DNA of 64,000 bases from Vicingaceae bacterium (GTDB lineage Bacteria > Bacteroidota > Bacteroidia > Flavobacteriales_E > Vicingaceae): contig JAHYJH010000002.1 of the NCBI GenBank assembly GCA_019429185.1, positions 1-64,000 of the forward strand, read 5' to 3'. Below are positions 44,970 through 54,388 of the stretch, piece after piece; position 1 is the stretch's first letter, and every line of letters begins with the position of its first letter. Below the pieces are notes generated by a model that did no database searches, was not told the origin of the DNA, and worked only from the letters and a program-made list of their open reading frames with translations. The position numbers and the translations under genes were made by a program.

Positions 44970-47900
44970 TTAGTTATTAATACTTTTTAATTTTTTTCTT
45001 TCCGCTCTATTTATTACTCCTTCACGCCAAAAACACTGAAGTATCGGAACAATAAACATGGTCATAAGTTGAATGGTCATTCCACCGAAAGTTGGAATAG
45101 CCATTGGAATTACCACATCTGCTCCTTTTCCTGTAGAGGTTAAAACTGGAAGTAGGGCAATAATTGTTGTCGCTGCGGTCATCATTGCTGGTCGAACTCT
45201 TTTAGAACCCGCTTCAACTACCGCAGCCCTAACTTCATCCACCGTTTGCGGATTTAATTTTTCAAAAGTTTGATGAATGTAGGTCCCCATAATAACCCCA
45301 TCATCTGTTGCAATACCAAATAATGCAATAAAACCAACCCAAACGGCTACACTTAAATTTATGGTGTGAATCTGGAACAATTCCCGCATATTGGTTCCTG
45401 CAATATCAAAATTTAAAAACCAAGGTTGTCCGTAAAGCCAAATCAAAATAAAACCTCCTGCAAAAGCTACAAATACTCCTGAAAAGTGAATACTTGATGC
45501 GACAACTGTTTTAAATTGAAAAAATAAAATTAAAAATATCACCGCCAAACTGATGGGAATTACTATCGACAATCGTTTAGTTGCACGTATTTGACTTTCA
45601 TAATTTCCAGTAAAACGATAGGTTACCCCTGCTGGTAATGAAAATTCACCAGTTGCAATTTTTTCAGCAATTACTTTTTGAGCATCTTCTACCACATCTA
45701 CTTCAGCATGGCCTTCTTTCATATCAAAGATGATATAAGACGTTAAAAAAGTATCTTCACTTTTAATCATTTGAGGTCCCCTCACGTACTCAATGGTTGC
45801 CAACTCTTCCAATGGAACTTGAACTCCTGCCGGGGTTGGAACTAATATTCTTTTTAATTCTTCTGGACTATCTCGATATTCCCGGGCATAACGAACCCGA
45901 ACAGGAAACCGTTCTCGTCCTTCCACAGTAATGGTTAATTGTTTGCCCCCAATAGCCACAGAAATCTGCATCTGCAAATCTTTCACCGAAATACCATATC
46001 TTCCCATTGCTTCTCTGTTCAAATGGATTTCGATATAAGGTTTACCTACAACTCTATCGGCAAAAACGGTAGATTCTTCAACACTAGGAACTTCTTTTAA
46101 AATAGTTTCCAATTCGTAACCCACTTTTTCAATGGTTTCTAAATCAGGTCCAAAAACTTTAATCCCCATTGGGGCTCTCATGCCAGTTGCCAGCATTACC
46201 AAACGAGTTTGAATAGGTTGTAATTTTGGTGCAGATGTTAACCCTGGAAATTTAGAATGGTTAAGAATTTCTTTCCAAATATCATCGGTGTTTTTTATTT
46301 TTGGTCGCCACTGCCTAAAATAATTTCCATTTTTATCTTCATTAAGTTGTTTTTTAGTTATTTTTTTAAATTCATCTTCTCCATATTTATAGGTAGAACC
46401 ATCTTTCAGAATAAAAGCGTCCTTATCATTAACCTTAAACCGAACTCTTCTACCATCTTCATCCACCATATATTCGGGCAAATAATTAATGATGTTTTCG
46501 TACATTGAAATGGGTGCCGGGTCTAATGCAGAATTGGCTCTACCCCATTTACCAACAGTAACATCTACTTCGGGTATAGCGTTTAAATGTTGATCTAGGC
46601 TGGCTATTATTTCCATGTTTTCGGATACACTGGAATGTGGCATAGTGGTAGGCATCAGCAAAAATGAACCTTCGTCTAATGCCGGCATAAATTCTTTACC
46701 AATACCGGGGAATGTTGCTGAGATAGATTTCCATACGGAGTTATTTTTAGCAAATTCGGGCATAAATTGGAATGTACTTGAAAAACCAATAAATGCAACC
46801 ACTCCAAATAATAAGGTAAAAATTGGAAGCATTAAAAATTTCCATTTATTACGAAGACACCATTTTAATACTGGGACATAAAAATATACGATTAATGATA
46901 ACACTCCTAAAATAGAAGCAACTAACGTAAATACAAAAATAAAATTAGCGAACAAGCTATTATTGGCACCCATTGGCATCCATTCAATAGTCAAAAAATA
47001 GAGTACAATAACAGCTGTTATTCCTATATTAATATAGTTTGGCATAAACTTAAATTTCTCCGACCATTTAGGTTCTATCAGGTTATTTACTCCATAAGCA
47101 ATTAATGGAAGAGCCATCCAACTTTGATACATAATGATGATAGCAACTCCAAGTCCTATTAAAATGGAATTGAAAATTCTGCTTATTTTCTTTTTATCAA
47201 ACCGAATGGAAAATAGAATGTGAGCAAAAGCTGGAAGAAAAAGTAACCCGATAATAAGGGCTGATAACAAAGCAAATGTTTTAGTAAATGCCAAAGGCTT
47301 AAACAATTTACCTTCGGCTGCTTGCATTGCAAACACAGGCATAAAGCTTACTACAGTAGTAGCTACCGCAGTAATTATAGCCGAACCAACTTCACATGAT
47401 GCAATGTAAATAACATTCAATAGTTGCTTACCTTTTACGTCTTTATTTTCTGGCATATCTAAATGTCGAACAATGTTTTCAGTAAACACTATTCCAATAT
47501 CTACCATTACTCCAATAGCAATAGCAATTCCCGAAAGAGCAACAATGTTTGCATCTACATGGAAAAACTTCATCATTATAAAAGTGATTAAAACCCCAAT
47601 TGGTAACAAACTAGAAATAAGTATAGAAGCTCTTAGGTTTAACACTAAAATGATAATTACCAAAATACTTATCAATATCTCATGCGATAAAGAAGATTCT
47701 AATGTTCCTAATGTTTCATGAATTAAACCAGATCGATCATAAAAAGGAATAATAGTTATTTTAGAAACAGTTCCATCTGCCAATGTTTTAGAAGGTAATC
47801 CCGGTGCAACTTCTTTTATTTTTGCTTTTATATTATCTATTACCTGTAAAGGATTTGCTCCATATCTAGCCACGGCAACACCTCCAACAGCATCAACACC

Positions 47901-48788
47901 ACCTTTGTCAAGTCCGCCCCTTCGGGTTGCTGGTCCAAATTGAATCTTAGCTACATTTTTTAAGCGAATCGGGACATTATCCGTTTGTGTAACTACGCTT
48001 TCTTCCAAATCTTTTAAACTTTTAATATAACCTAAACCACGCACTAAATATTCAGCTTTATTATATTCCAATGTTCTCGCACCAATATCTAAATTGCTGT
48101 TTTTTACAGCGTTCATAATCATTGCCACATTTACGTGATGTGCCTTCATGGCATCAGGGTCAATTTCTATTTGATATTCTTTAATGTATCCTCCAATGGA
48201 AGCAACTTCTGAAACACCACTTGCAGCAGTTAAATAATATCGAACATAAAAATCCTGTATTGTTCTTAATTCTTGAGGATCCCACCCACCGGCTGGATTG
48301 CCGTCTTTGTCTCTTCCTTCTAAGGTGTACCAAAACACCTGCCCGAGAGCAGTTGCATCTGGTCCTAAAGCTGGTGTTACTCCATCAGGAATAGTACCTG
48401 AAGGCAATGAATTTAATTTTTCTAAGATTCGAGTTCTTCCCCAATAAAATTCAATATCTTCATCAAAAATGATGTAGATGCTTGATAATCCAAAAATTGA
48501 ATTACTTCTGATTGTTTTTACTCCAGGAATTCCAAGCAATGCGGTAGTTAAAGGATAGGTAACCTGATCTTCGATATCCTGAGGAGATTGTCCCATCCAT
48601 TCGGTATAAACAATTTGTTGGTTTTCTCCAATATCGGGAATGGCATCTACAGGAACTGGGCTTCTTTCTATCCATGGAATTTGCCAATTGAATGGTGCAG
48701 TTACAATCCCTCCCGAAATTAACGCAAATAACAGGATAAAAGTAACTAGTTTATTCTCGAGAAAATACTTTATTATTTTGTTGAGCAT
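44970..48788 (-). CDS. cusA: CusA/CzcA-type heavy-metal efflux RND transporter
   Basis: The inner-membrane pump of a tripartite metal efflux system. It is 1272 residues, longer than E. coli CusA (about 1047), because two insertions are present. One is a hydrophobic block with extra membrane segments between the sixth and seventh helices (MALPLIAYGV; ITAVIVLYFLTIEW; FIFVFTLVASILGVLSLIVY). The other is a polar insertion in the second periplasmic loop (VDEDGRRVRFKVNDKDAFIL). RND signatures are PDIGENQQIV near the N-terminus, GIAIAIGVMVDIGIVFTENIV in the fourth helix and a 12-helix core. First gene of the cusACB operon. Confidence 0.95.
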   Translation of the reverse strand: MLNKIIKYFLENKLVTFILLFALISGGIVTAPFNWQIPWIERSPVPVDAIPDIGENQQIVYTEWMGQSPQDIEDQVTYPLTTALLGIPGVKTIRSNSIFGLSSIYIIFDEDIEFYWGRTRILEKLNSLPSGTIPDGVTPALGPDATALGQVFWYTLEGRDKDGNPAGGWDPQELRTIQDFYVRYYLTAASGVSEVASIGGYIKEYQIEIDPDAMKAHHVNVAMIMNAVKNSNLDIGARTLEYNKAEYLVRGLGYIKSLKDLEESVVTQTDNVPIRLKNVAKIQFGPATRRGGLDKGGVDAVGGVAVARYGANPLQVIDNIKAKIKEVAPGLPSKTLADGTVSKITIIPFYDRSGLIHETLGTLESSLSHEILISILVIIILVLNLRASILISSLLPIGVLITFIMMKFFHVDANIVALSGIAIAIGVMVDIGIVFTENIVRHLDMPENKDVKGKQLLNVIYIASCEVGSAIITAVATTVVSFMPVFAMQAAEGKLFKPLAFTKTFALLSALIIGLLFLPAFAHILFSIRFDKKKISRIFNSILIGLGVAIIIMYQSWMALPLIAYGVNNLIEPKWSEKFKFMPNYINIGITAVIVLYFLTIEWMPMGANNSLFANFIFVFTLVASILGVLSLIVYFYVPVLKWCLRNKWKFLMLPIFTLLFGVVAFIGFSSTFQFMPEFAKNNSVWKSISATFPGIGKEFMPALDEGSFLLMPTTMPHSSVSENMEIIASLDQHLNAIPEVDVTVGKWGRANSALDPAPISMYENIINYLPEYMVDEDGRRVRFKVNDKDAFILKDGSTYKYGEDEFKKITKKQLNEDKNGNYFRQWRPKIKNTDDIWKEILNHSKFPGLTSAPKLQPIQTRLVMLATGMRAPMGIKVFGPDLETIEKVGYELETILKEVPSVEESTVFADRVVGKPYIEIHLNREAMGRYGISVKDLQMQISVAIGGKQLTITVEGRERFPVRVRYAREYRDSPEELKRILVPTPAGVQVPLEELATIEYVRGPQMIKSEDTFLTSYIIFDMKEGHAEVDVVEDAQKVIAEKIATGEFSLPAGVTYRFTGNYESQIRATKRLSIVIPISLAVIFLILFFQFKTVVASSIHFSGVFVAFAGGFILIWLYGQPWFLNFDIAGTNMRELFQIHTINLSVAVWVGFIALFGIATDDGVIMGTYIHQTFEKLNPQTVDEVRAAVVEAGSKRVRPAMMTAATTIIALLPVLTSTGKGADVVIPMAIPTFGGMTIQLMTMFIVPILQCFWREGVINRAERKKLKSINN

Positions 48789-48817
48789 GATTTTAATTAA
48801 TTAATGTGATGATTAGA

Positions 48818-48846
48818 AAATGTGCTAATGAATTTAAAGCACATTT
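48818..48846 (-). terminator. Hairpin between the HYC_CC_PP-like gene and cusA
   Basis: AAATGTGCT / AGCACATTT, a 9-bp stem with an 11-nt loop, followed on the minus strand by TCTAATC. It could end the HYC_CC_PP-like transcript or attenuate read-through into cusA. Outer arms TTAATGTGAT (48800 region) and ATCACATTAA (48890 region) form a second, wider inverted repeat. Confidence 0.5.
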
Positions 48847-48904
48847 ATAACATATTGATAACCCATACACAGTTGTTGTGAATTAATCAATATCACATTA
48901 AAAA

Positions 48905-49318
48905 TCAAATTATGAAAGACTGAAAAAGCACGGGAATGTCTTTTTTGGGCAACGGAACTTTATAGGTTTTAAAAGGAATAAAATTTTCTTCATTTTTGGG
49001 AAATGAAAATAAAATAGTGGCGACATTTAATAGGTATGTAGCTTGTTGTAAATTTACTTCAGTTGTTGCTTGTTGAAAGTTGTCTTTAATGGAATATTGG
49101 ATTAACTGTGTATCGCAACAGTTTTTTTGGGTTAGTTGAGATTGGTTTTCGCACGAAGCATCTTTGTTTTGTTCCATTCCACAACCAAAATCGGTAGCAT
49201 CTAACAAAAGGGCGTGTTTAAATGCGTGTCCACCACAAAAATGCGTAGCAAAACTCAAGTGTGAAGAACTCACTAAGAAAAAAAGTGCTAAAAATATGGC
49301 TGCTGCTTTTTTAAACAT
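48905..49318 (-). CDS. HYC_CC_PP-type periplasmic protein
   Basis: 137 residues. Signal peptide (AAAIFLALFFLVSSSHLSFA), then the family marks: HFCGGHAFKH, a central CENQSQLTQKNCCDTQ cysteine cluster, and the PLPKKDIPVLFQSF end. This is a small protein type regularly found beside Cus-type efflux genes in Bacteroidota; its Cys/His content suggests copper binding. It lies 116 bp upstream of cusA on the same strand, with a near-leaderless promoter (TAACTTCG, 49324-49331) and two direct repeats of AACTTCGTACTT in front. Confidence 0.82.
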   Translation of the reverse strand: MFKKAAAIFLALFFLVSSSHLSFATHFCGGHAFKHALLLDATDFGCGMEQNKDASCENQSQLTQKNCCDTQLIQYSIKDNFQQATTEVNLQQATYLLNVATILFSFPKNEENFIPFKTYKVPLPKKDIPVLFQSFII

Positions 49319-49440
49319 AAGTACGAAGTTAGGAAAAAAACTTCAAGTACGAAGTTTTTAACAATAATTAATATGAACTACTCAACTTTTTTGTGCTTAA
49401 TTTTAACCCATGAATTTGTGATTGTTGATAATTCAATTAT

Positions 49441-49448
49441 TATATTTG
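49441..49448 (+). promoter_or_regulatory. TAnnTTTG promoter box for tRNA-Ala
   Basis: TATATTTG, preceded by TTG trimers about 16 and 22 nt upstream, begins 23 nt before the tRNA gene. Confidence 0.65.
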
Positions 49449-49463
49449 CAGCAAATATTTTTT

Positions 49464-49537
49464 GGGGATGTAGCTCAGTTGGCTAGAGTGCTTGACTGGC
49501 AGTCAAGAGGTCGTGGGTTCGACTCCCATCTTCTCCA
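49464..49537 (+). tRNA. tRNA-Ala (anticodon GGC)
   Basis: A full cloverleaf. Acceptor GGGGATG / CTTCTCC contains the alanine identity pair G3-U70. D arm GCTC..GAGT, anticodon stem CTTGA / TCAAG with loop CTGGCAG (anticodon GGC, reading GCC), T arm GTGGG-TTCGACT-CCCAT. CCA is not encoded beyond the A at 49537. One U-U mismatch in the acceptor stem (positions 6-67) is odd but tolerable. Confidence 0.93.
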
Positions 49538-49630
49538 CATTTATAATCAATGGGTTGCATTTTGTAGCCTTTTTTAATTTTACCCATTGTAACACAAATG
49601 TAACACAAATGCAAAATAAGGGCTAATATT

Positions 49631-49944
49631 CAGGGCAAACGCACACTTTTTTATTTATCACATTTATTATTTGTTTGTTCTTTTTTGATATTAGTGATTA
49701 ATAGATGGGTGAATAAAAATTTAATCAGCGAAGCAAATCAGCGAAAATTATCGTAATCTGTGGCATAGAAATAAAAGAAGGAATATATAGATAAAAAAAT
49801 ATTTTTGCCACTGATTACACATATTATCGCAGATTGTTTTCACAGATTAATTGTATGGTTTATAATTTTTAATAGCATTAAAATCATAACGACCTATAAA
49901 TCAGTATGTTTTTTTTATTAAACCAAAAGTGTGCGTTTGCCCTG
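49631..49944. mobile_element. 314-bp TIR-bounded non-coding element next to tRNA-Ala
   Basis: CAGGGCAAACGCACACTTTT (49631-49650) and its exact reverse complement (49925-49944) bound a 314-bp non-coding unit. Inside is another inverted pair, AATCAGCGAAAATTATCGTA.. (49738-49767) against TGCCACTGATTACACATATT.. (49807-49836), of the same family as the repeat at 14821. No clear target duplication is visible (..TAATATT | CAGGG and CCCTG | TAAAAC). It fills most of the 496-bp gap between the tRNA and the carbamoyltransferase gene. Confidence 0.85.
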
Positions 49945-50033
49945 TAAAACACTGGATTTAATTTTTTTATTTCACAGAAACTTATAAAAAATCGAAAATC
50001 CTCTTTGTGAAACTTTGTGTAAGATTTTTTAAA

Positions 50034-51755
50034 TTACTTTCTATTTACCACACAATTTTCCATTACTAACATATCCATTTCTGTTCTTAAGTAGCAATCT
50101 AATGCTTCTTTTGGGGTATTTACAATCGGTTCATTTTCATTGAAAGAAGTATTTAATAAAATTGGTGTTCCTGTTTTTTGTCTGAATCTTTCAATTAAAT
50201 CGTAGTATCTATCGCCTTTTTCAACGGTTTGTAAACGTCCTGTACCATCAACGTGGGTAACTGCAGGAATTTCGGCATGTTTTTCTTTTTTAATAGGATA
50301 AACCTTTTCCATAAAAGGAACTTTGTCGGTTTTTTCAAAATATTCAGGAACATATTCCTCTAAAATTGAAGGAGCAAACGGACGAAAGCTTTCTCTACGT
50401 TTTATTTTAGCATTTAATAGTTCTTTAGCATCTGTTCTTCTTGGGTCAACAATAATAGAACGATGTCCTAATGCTCTGGGACCAAATTCTGCTCTTCCTT
50501 GAAACCAACCGATTACTCTTCCATCTACTAATGCATCCGAAACAATTTCCAATAATTCTTCATCAGTATATTTAGTGTATTCAATGTTTTCCGATTTTAG
50601 ACAAGCTTCTATTTCTTCATTAGTTGATTTTGCACCAGTATAAGCATTGTAAATAGCAGGCAGTCTGTCGTTTTCTAAGATGTGATTATATAACCACAAC
50701 GCAGAACCTAAAGCTGTTCCAGCATCATGTCCGGCAGATGGAATATAAATATGTTCAAAAGTAGTTTTCTCTAAAATTTTTCCGTTTGCTACTGAGTTTT
50801 GAGCTACTCCACCAGCAACACAAACATTTTTTAAACCTGTTCTTTTTTGTAAGTGGTTTAAAATGTGAAAAATTAGCTCCTCAGTTACTCGCTGAACAGA
50901 AGTAGCAATATCTTTATGTTTTTGAGTTAATTCTTCTCCATTTTTTCTGGTTGGACCAAGTAATTTTTCTAATTCCTCTGAGAAAATACTATCAATATGA
51001 GGATCGCCATTTTCCCAACTCATGGCGACACCTTCTTTGGTATGTTTAAAGTATTTGGTATTCAACTCAAATAATCCGTTGTCTTTGAAAAGGATAACCT
51101 TTTTCAACTCATCCACATAGTTCGGTTCACCGTAAGGAGCTAATCCCATTACTTTATATTCATCTCCATAATGCGGAAAACCCAAGTATTGCGTTAGTGC
51201 TGTATAGAAAATTCCTGCTGAATGTGGATAAATTACAGTATCTAACACCTCAATTTTGTTTCCTTTTCCAGTAGCTATCATGGTAGAGGTGAAATCACCA
51301 AAACCATCTATGGAAAGAATGGCTGCCTCATCAAAAGGGGAAGCAAAAAATGCACTAGCTAAGTGACTTCTATGATGCTCAATGTTTTTTACTTCGGCTT
51401 TTATTTGGTCTTCAGGAATATTAAAAACTTTGCTTAATTCAGCTTTAACACTACCTACTTTTTTGGTGTTTGCTAAGCGGTCTTTTAATGCTTTTACCGA
51501 AACTAAATTTTTGGCAGCATGCAAAATTTTCTTGTGAACATTCGCTGAAGGATCTCTTGATATCGTAATGTAATCTACCTGATTAATATCTATATTAGCT
51601 TCGCTCAAGCAAAACTTAATGGCTTCTGAAGGGAAACCAGCCCAGTGTTTAATTCTTCTGAAACGCTCTTCTTCAGAGGCAGCTATTATTTCACCATTTT
51701 TTAAAATACAGGCAGATGAATCGCCATGATATGCATTTATTCCTAATATGTACAT
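50034..51755 (-). CDS. NodU/CmcH-type carbamoyltransferase
   Basis: 573 residues. The N-terminal Kae1-like domain has MYILGINAYHGDSSACIL and EEERFRRIKHWAGFPSEAI, the ATP-site glycine block LSIDGFGDFTSTM and AGGVAQNSVANG. The C-terminal YrdC-like domain has FGPRALGHRSIIVDPR and ESFRPFAPSILEE. Such enzymes move a carbamoyl group from carbamoyl phosphate onto a sugar, antibiotic or Nod factor hydroxyl. Next to a glycan cluster, the likely target is a surface saccharide. It is followed (in the direction of transcription) by the repeat element and tRNA. Confidence 0.92.
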   Translation of the reverse strand: MYILGINAYHGDSSACILKNGEIIAASEEERFRRIKHWAGFPSEAIKFCLSEANIDINQVDYITISRDPSANVHKKILHAAKNLVSVKALKDRLANTKKVGSVKAELSKVFNIPEDQIKAEVKNIEHHRSHLASAFFASPFDEAAILSIDGFGDFTSTMIATGKGNKIEVLDTVIYPHSAGIFYTALTQYLGFPHYGDEYKVMGLAPYGEPNYVDELKKVILFKDNGLFELNTKYFKHTKEGVAMSWENGDPHIDSIFSEELEKLLGPTRKNGEELTQKHKDIATSVQRVTEELIFHILNHLQKRTGLKNVCVAGGVAQNSVANGKILEKTTFEHIYIPSAGHDAGTALGSALWLYNHILENDRLPAIYNAYTGAKSTNEEIEACLKSENIEYTKYTDEELLEIVSDALVDGRVIGWFQGRAEFGPRALGHRSIIVDPRRTDAKELLNAKIKRRESFRPFAPSILEEYVPEYFEKTDKVPFMEKVYPIKKEKHAEIPAVTHVDGTGRLQTVEKGDRYYDLIERFRQKTGTPILLNTSFNENEPIVNTPKEALDCYLRTEMDMLVMENCVVNRK

Positions 51756-51838
51756 TTTTTTATTATTTCCCGCAGATTAACGCAAATTTCAACTGCTTTT
51801 TATATTAACAATTTGAGTTGCTAAATTAGTAATTCTCT

Positions 51839-52972
51839 TTACAATTGAAAAAGTTGTTTGTATTGTTCGGTTAATGATTGATTATTAGTGATTTGTTGTG
51901 TGTAATGAAAGGTGTTTTTAGCCATTTCATTGAAAGTAGTTTCATTCATGCTAGCCAATTTATCTATTATTGTAGTAAATTCTTCAGGATGAGCTAAATT
52001 AATATCAAAACCAACATTTTTTGTTGCTAAATTTTGCCAAGGGGTTTTGTCGGAAATTATCGGCACACAAGCATTTGCCATGGCTTCAATAATAATATGT
52101 CCAAAGTTTTCGCCTGTTGACGGCAACAATAATGCATGGTATTGTTGTAAGGTAGCATCAATTTCTTTATGTGGCAAAGCACCGTTATAATTTACTTTTA
52201 CATTAACAGGTAGCTCACTAATGGCTTTTAAACATTCGTTCCAATATTCCTGATTATAAATGGGACCGTAAATATCAAAAACTAAGTTTTGTTTACAGTT
52301 TTTTAGCACATTAATAGCATATAAGGTATTTTTTTCGGGAGCTATTCGGGCAATTGAGATAAGTTTTAAAGTATTTTCAGGTTTAGTTTTTACAGTAAAT
52401 GTTCTCGATTTTTGCTCAGGAAGATTATTAGCAACAACAATTTTGGTTTTTTCTCCAAAAACAGCTTGTATAGCTGCTTTTTCATCATTAGAGGTAGCAT
52501 GAAAGGTAATATTGCTGAAAAGTCCTACCCATTTGATAAATTGAGTAAAAACTTTCTTTTTAGTCTTTTTTACCCCCAAAGAACCTTTTGAAAGCATACC
52601 TCTTACAGCCAAAATGGTTTTAATGTTTTTCTTTTTGGCATAAAAAATCGGAATTAGCGAAAAATAAGGAGAATAAAAACTGTTGCAATATACTATGTCG
52701 GGCTGAATTTCATCGATTAAAGTATGTATTGTAGTTCGTTTAGTTTTTTCTTTAGACAAATAAAAAACCTGAGCGTTATCTATACTATTCCATTGATTGG
52801 TATTGATGTTAGAGTAGGGGGTAGTTTCTAAATAATCGGTATCTCTGGTAATGATATAAAACTGAAAATGATTTTTCAACGCATCTACCATATTGCTTAC
52901 AGAACGAATAGGTCCGCCTGCTTTGTAGCCTGGTTTGTACCAATCTATAAATATGAGGATGGTAGGTTTCAT
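51839..52972 (-). CDS. GT4-family glycosyltransferase
   Basis: 377 residues from MKPTILIFIDWYKPG; the track's start adds 11 residues read from a repeat-like spacer. GT-B fold. The N-terminal acceptor part has GYKAGGPIRSVSNMVDAL, and the donor domain has ISIARIAPEKNTLYAINVL (the usual GRxxxxK-type block), YNGALPHKEIDATL and LLPSTGENFGHIIIEAMANACVPI, the canonical E-x7-E region. It probably adds a sugar to the surface polysaccharide. Confidence 0.9.
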   Translation of the reverse strand: MKPTILIFIDWYKPGYKAGGPIRSVSNMVDALKNHFQFYIITRDTDYLETTPYSNINTNQWNSIDNAQVFYLSKEKTKRTTIHTLIDEIQPDIVYCNSFYSPYFSLIPIFYAKKKNIKTILAVRGMLSKGSLGVKKTKKKVFTQFIKWVGLFSNITFHATSNDEKAAIQAVFGEKTKIVVANNLPEQKSRTFTVKTKPENTLKLISIARIAPEKNTLYAINVLKNCKQNLVFDIYGPIYNQEYWNECLKAISELPVNVKVNYNGALPHKEIDATLQQYHALLLPSTGENFGHIIIEAMANACVPIISDKTPWQNLATKNVGFDINLAHPEEFTTIIDKLASMNETTFNEMAKNTFHYTQQITNNQSLTEQYKQLFQL

Positions 52973-53019
52973 TTTTTTAATTAACAACAGAGGTACGGAG
53001 TACACAGAGTGGATTTTTA

Positions 53020-54222
53020 CTATTTATTCGATAAAAAACTTCTCAAATCAATAATATTAATACCTTCATGTGTGTTTCCACTATATTTATCCATAGTAAT
53101 TACTGTTTTTGAGAAATTATCATCTATTTTTTTCAAATTTCCAAATTCTCTTTCCATTGTTTTTTCATTATTTATCGAAAGGGCAACTTGATAATACGCT
53201 TTTTCCCCATTTTTTTCGCAAACAAAATCAATTTCAGAAGCTCCTAAATTACCTACTTTAACGGAATATCCTTTAAAAATTAAATGGTTATAAACAATGT
53301 TTTCCATTATTTTACCTCTATCCTCAATTTTATATCCAATAAGCCCATGACGAATACCTAAGTTTTCAAAGTAGTATTTTTCACCAATTTCAAAAACACG
53401 TTTTCCAATTAAATCATAGCGTTTTACTTGATGTAGTATAAAGGCATTGGTTAAATAGTGTGTATAAATTTGAACTTGGTTGGAAGCCATATTGATGTGT
53501 TGCGACTTTAAGAAATCACTTATTTTTTTTGCTGAAAAAATACTGCCCGTATGTTCGGCTAAAAAGAAAACTAAGCGTTCTAAAAAAGGTACATTTCTTA
53601 CTGAATAGCGGTTGATAATGTCACGATAAACAATGGTATTGTAGATATTTTTTAAATACTCAAAAATGATAGTATCTTCTAATGGTAAATGTTTTAAATA
53701 AGGCAAACCGCCATATTTTAAGTAGTTATCAAGAGCTTCATTTGAGTCGGGAAGTTGATGGAAATCTAAAAATTCGATGTAGCTCAAACTGTAAACAGTT
53801 ATTTCAATATACCTTCCACTTAAATATCCTGCTATGTCTCCCGACAAAAGATTGGCATTACTCCCTGTACAATAAATATCTAAATCTTTATACAGAAGCA
53901 ACGATCGAAGTGCATCTTCAAAATTGATGATGTCTTGAATTTCGTCAATGAAAACAGCTGTTTTTTTAGATTTACTTTTTTTAACGTAATCATGTAAATC
54001 TTGAGCATTTTTGATGAACGAAAAATCTAAATCCTCTTTATTGATGTATAAAATGGTAGTTTTTTTATCATTTTTTTTGATAAAATCAATGATTTGAAAA
54101 AGTAGGTAACTTTTACCAACTCTTCGTTGACCAGTAAATACTTTAATGATATTTTTTCCAATAAAAGGTTTTACTTTTTCTAGGTAATGAGGTCTTGTAT
54201 GTAAATCGGATGGTATTTCCAA
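53020..54222 (-). CDS. AAA_14/DUF4143 ATP-binding protein
   Basis: 400 residues. Walker A FTGQRRVGKSYLL (about 29-41), Walker B KTAVFIDEIQDI (about 87-98), sensor-like DLDIYCTGSNANLLSG, and a C-terminal DUF4143 nuclease-like domain containing NLGASEIDFVCEKNGEKAYYQVAL (a D-x20-E/Q-type arrangement). Members are common in Bacteroidota, with no accepted function. It sits between glycosyltransferases but is unrelated to them, and it has its own promoter region with a palindrome and iterated repeats. It looks like an independent insertion. Confidence 0.85.
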   Translation of the reverse strand: MEIPSDLHTRPHYLEKVKPFIGKNIIKVFTGQRRVGKSYLLFQIIDFIKKNDKKTTILYINKEDLDFSFIKNAQDLHDYVKKSKSKKTAVFIDEIQDIINFEDALRSLLLYKDLDIYCTGSNANLLSGDIAGYLSGRYIEITVYSLSYIEFLDFHQLPDSNEALDNYLKYGGLPYLKHLPLEDTIIFEYLKNIYNTIVYRDIINRYSVRNVPFLERLVFFLAEHTGSIFSAKKISDFLKSQHINMASNQVQIYTHYLTNAFILHQVKRYDLIGKRVFEIGEKYYFENLGIRHGLIGYKIEDRGKIMENIVYNHLIFKGYSVKVGNLGASEIDFVCEKNGEKAYYQVALSINNEKTMEREFGNLKKIDDNFSKTVITMDKYSGNTHEGINIIDLRSFLSNK

Positions 54223-54257
54223 AACTAAAATGATTTAGGTATGCATAAAACTATTTG

Positions 54258-54265
54258 CAAATATA
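54258..54265 (-). promoter_or_regulatory. Promoter box of the AAA_14/DUF4143 gene
   Basis: TATATTTG on the minus strand, 35 nt upstream of the start codon. It is overlapped by a 22-bp perfect palindrome (54261-54282). Confidence 0.6.
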
Positions 54266-54282
54266 TAAAATATTTTATATAT
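54261..54282. promoter_or_regulatory. 22-bp perfect A/T palindrome overlapping the promoter
   Basis: ATATATAAAATATTTTATAT-AT reads identically on both strands and overlaps the promoter box, so it is a candidate operator. Being all A/T, it could also be a melting region or chance. Confidence 0.45.
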
Positions 54283-54361
54283 AACTAAAACTTTATCCAA
54301 AAAATAGAAAAGTTTTAGTTACGTTTTAAACTTTTTGTAGAAAAACGAAAAGCTTTAGTTA
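54282..54361. repeat. Iterated AAAAGYTTTAGTTA repeats upstream of 53020
   Basis: TAACTAAAACTTT (54282-54294) is the inverse of AAAGTTTTAGTTA (54309-54321). A further direct copy, AAAAGCTTTAGTTA, lies at 54348-54361, about 40 bp away. A weaker fourth copy reads at 54391 inside the end of the next gene. This layout suggests a multi-site operator. Confidence 0.6.
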
Positions 54362-54388
54362 TGAGTTGTGGTTTTTTAGTTGAGGTAA

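Noticed and set aside
49538-49630. Possible integration site (att) or integrase start downstream of tRNA-Ala
   Set aside because: No integrase frame is open here (ATGCAAAATAAGGGC is followed at once by TAA), and I find no second copy of the tRNA 3' end in the window.
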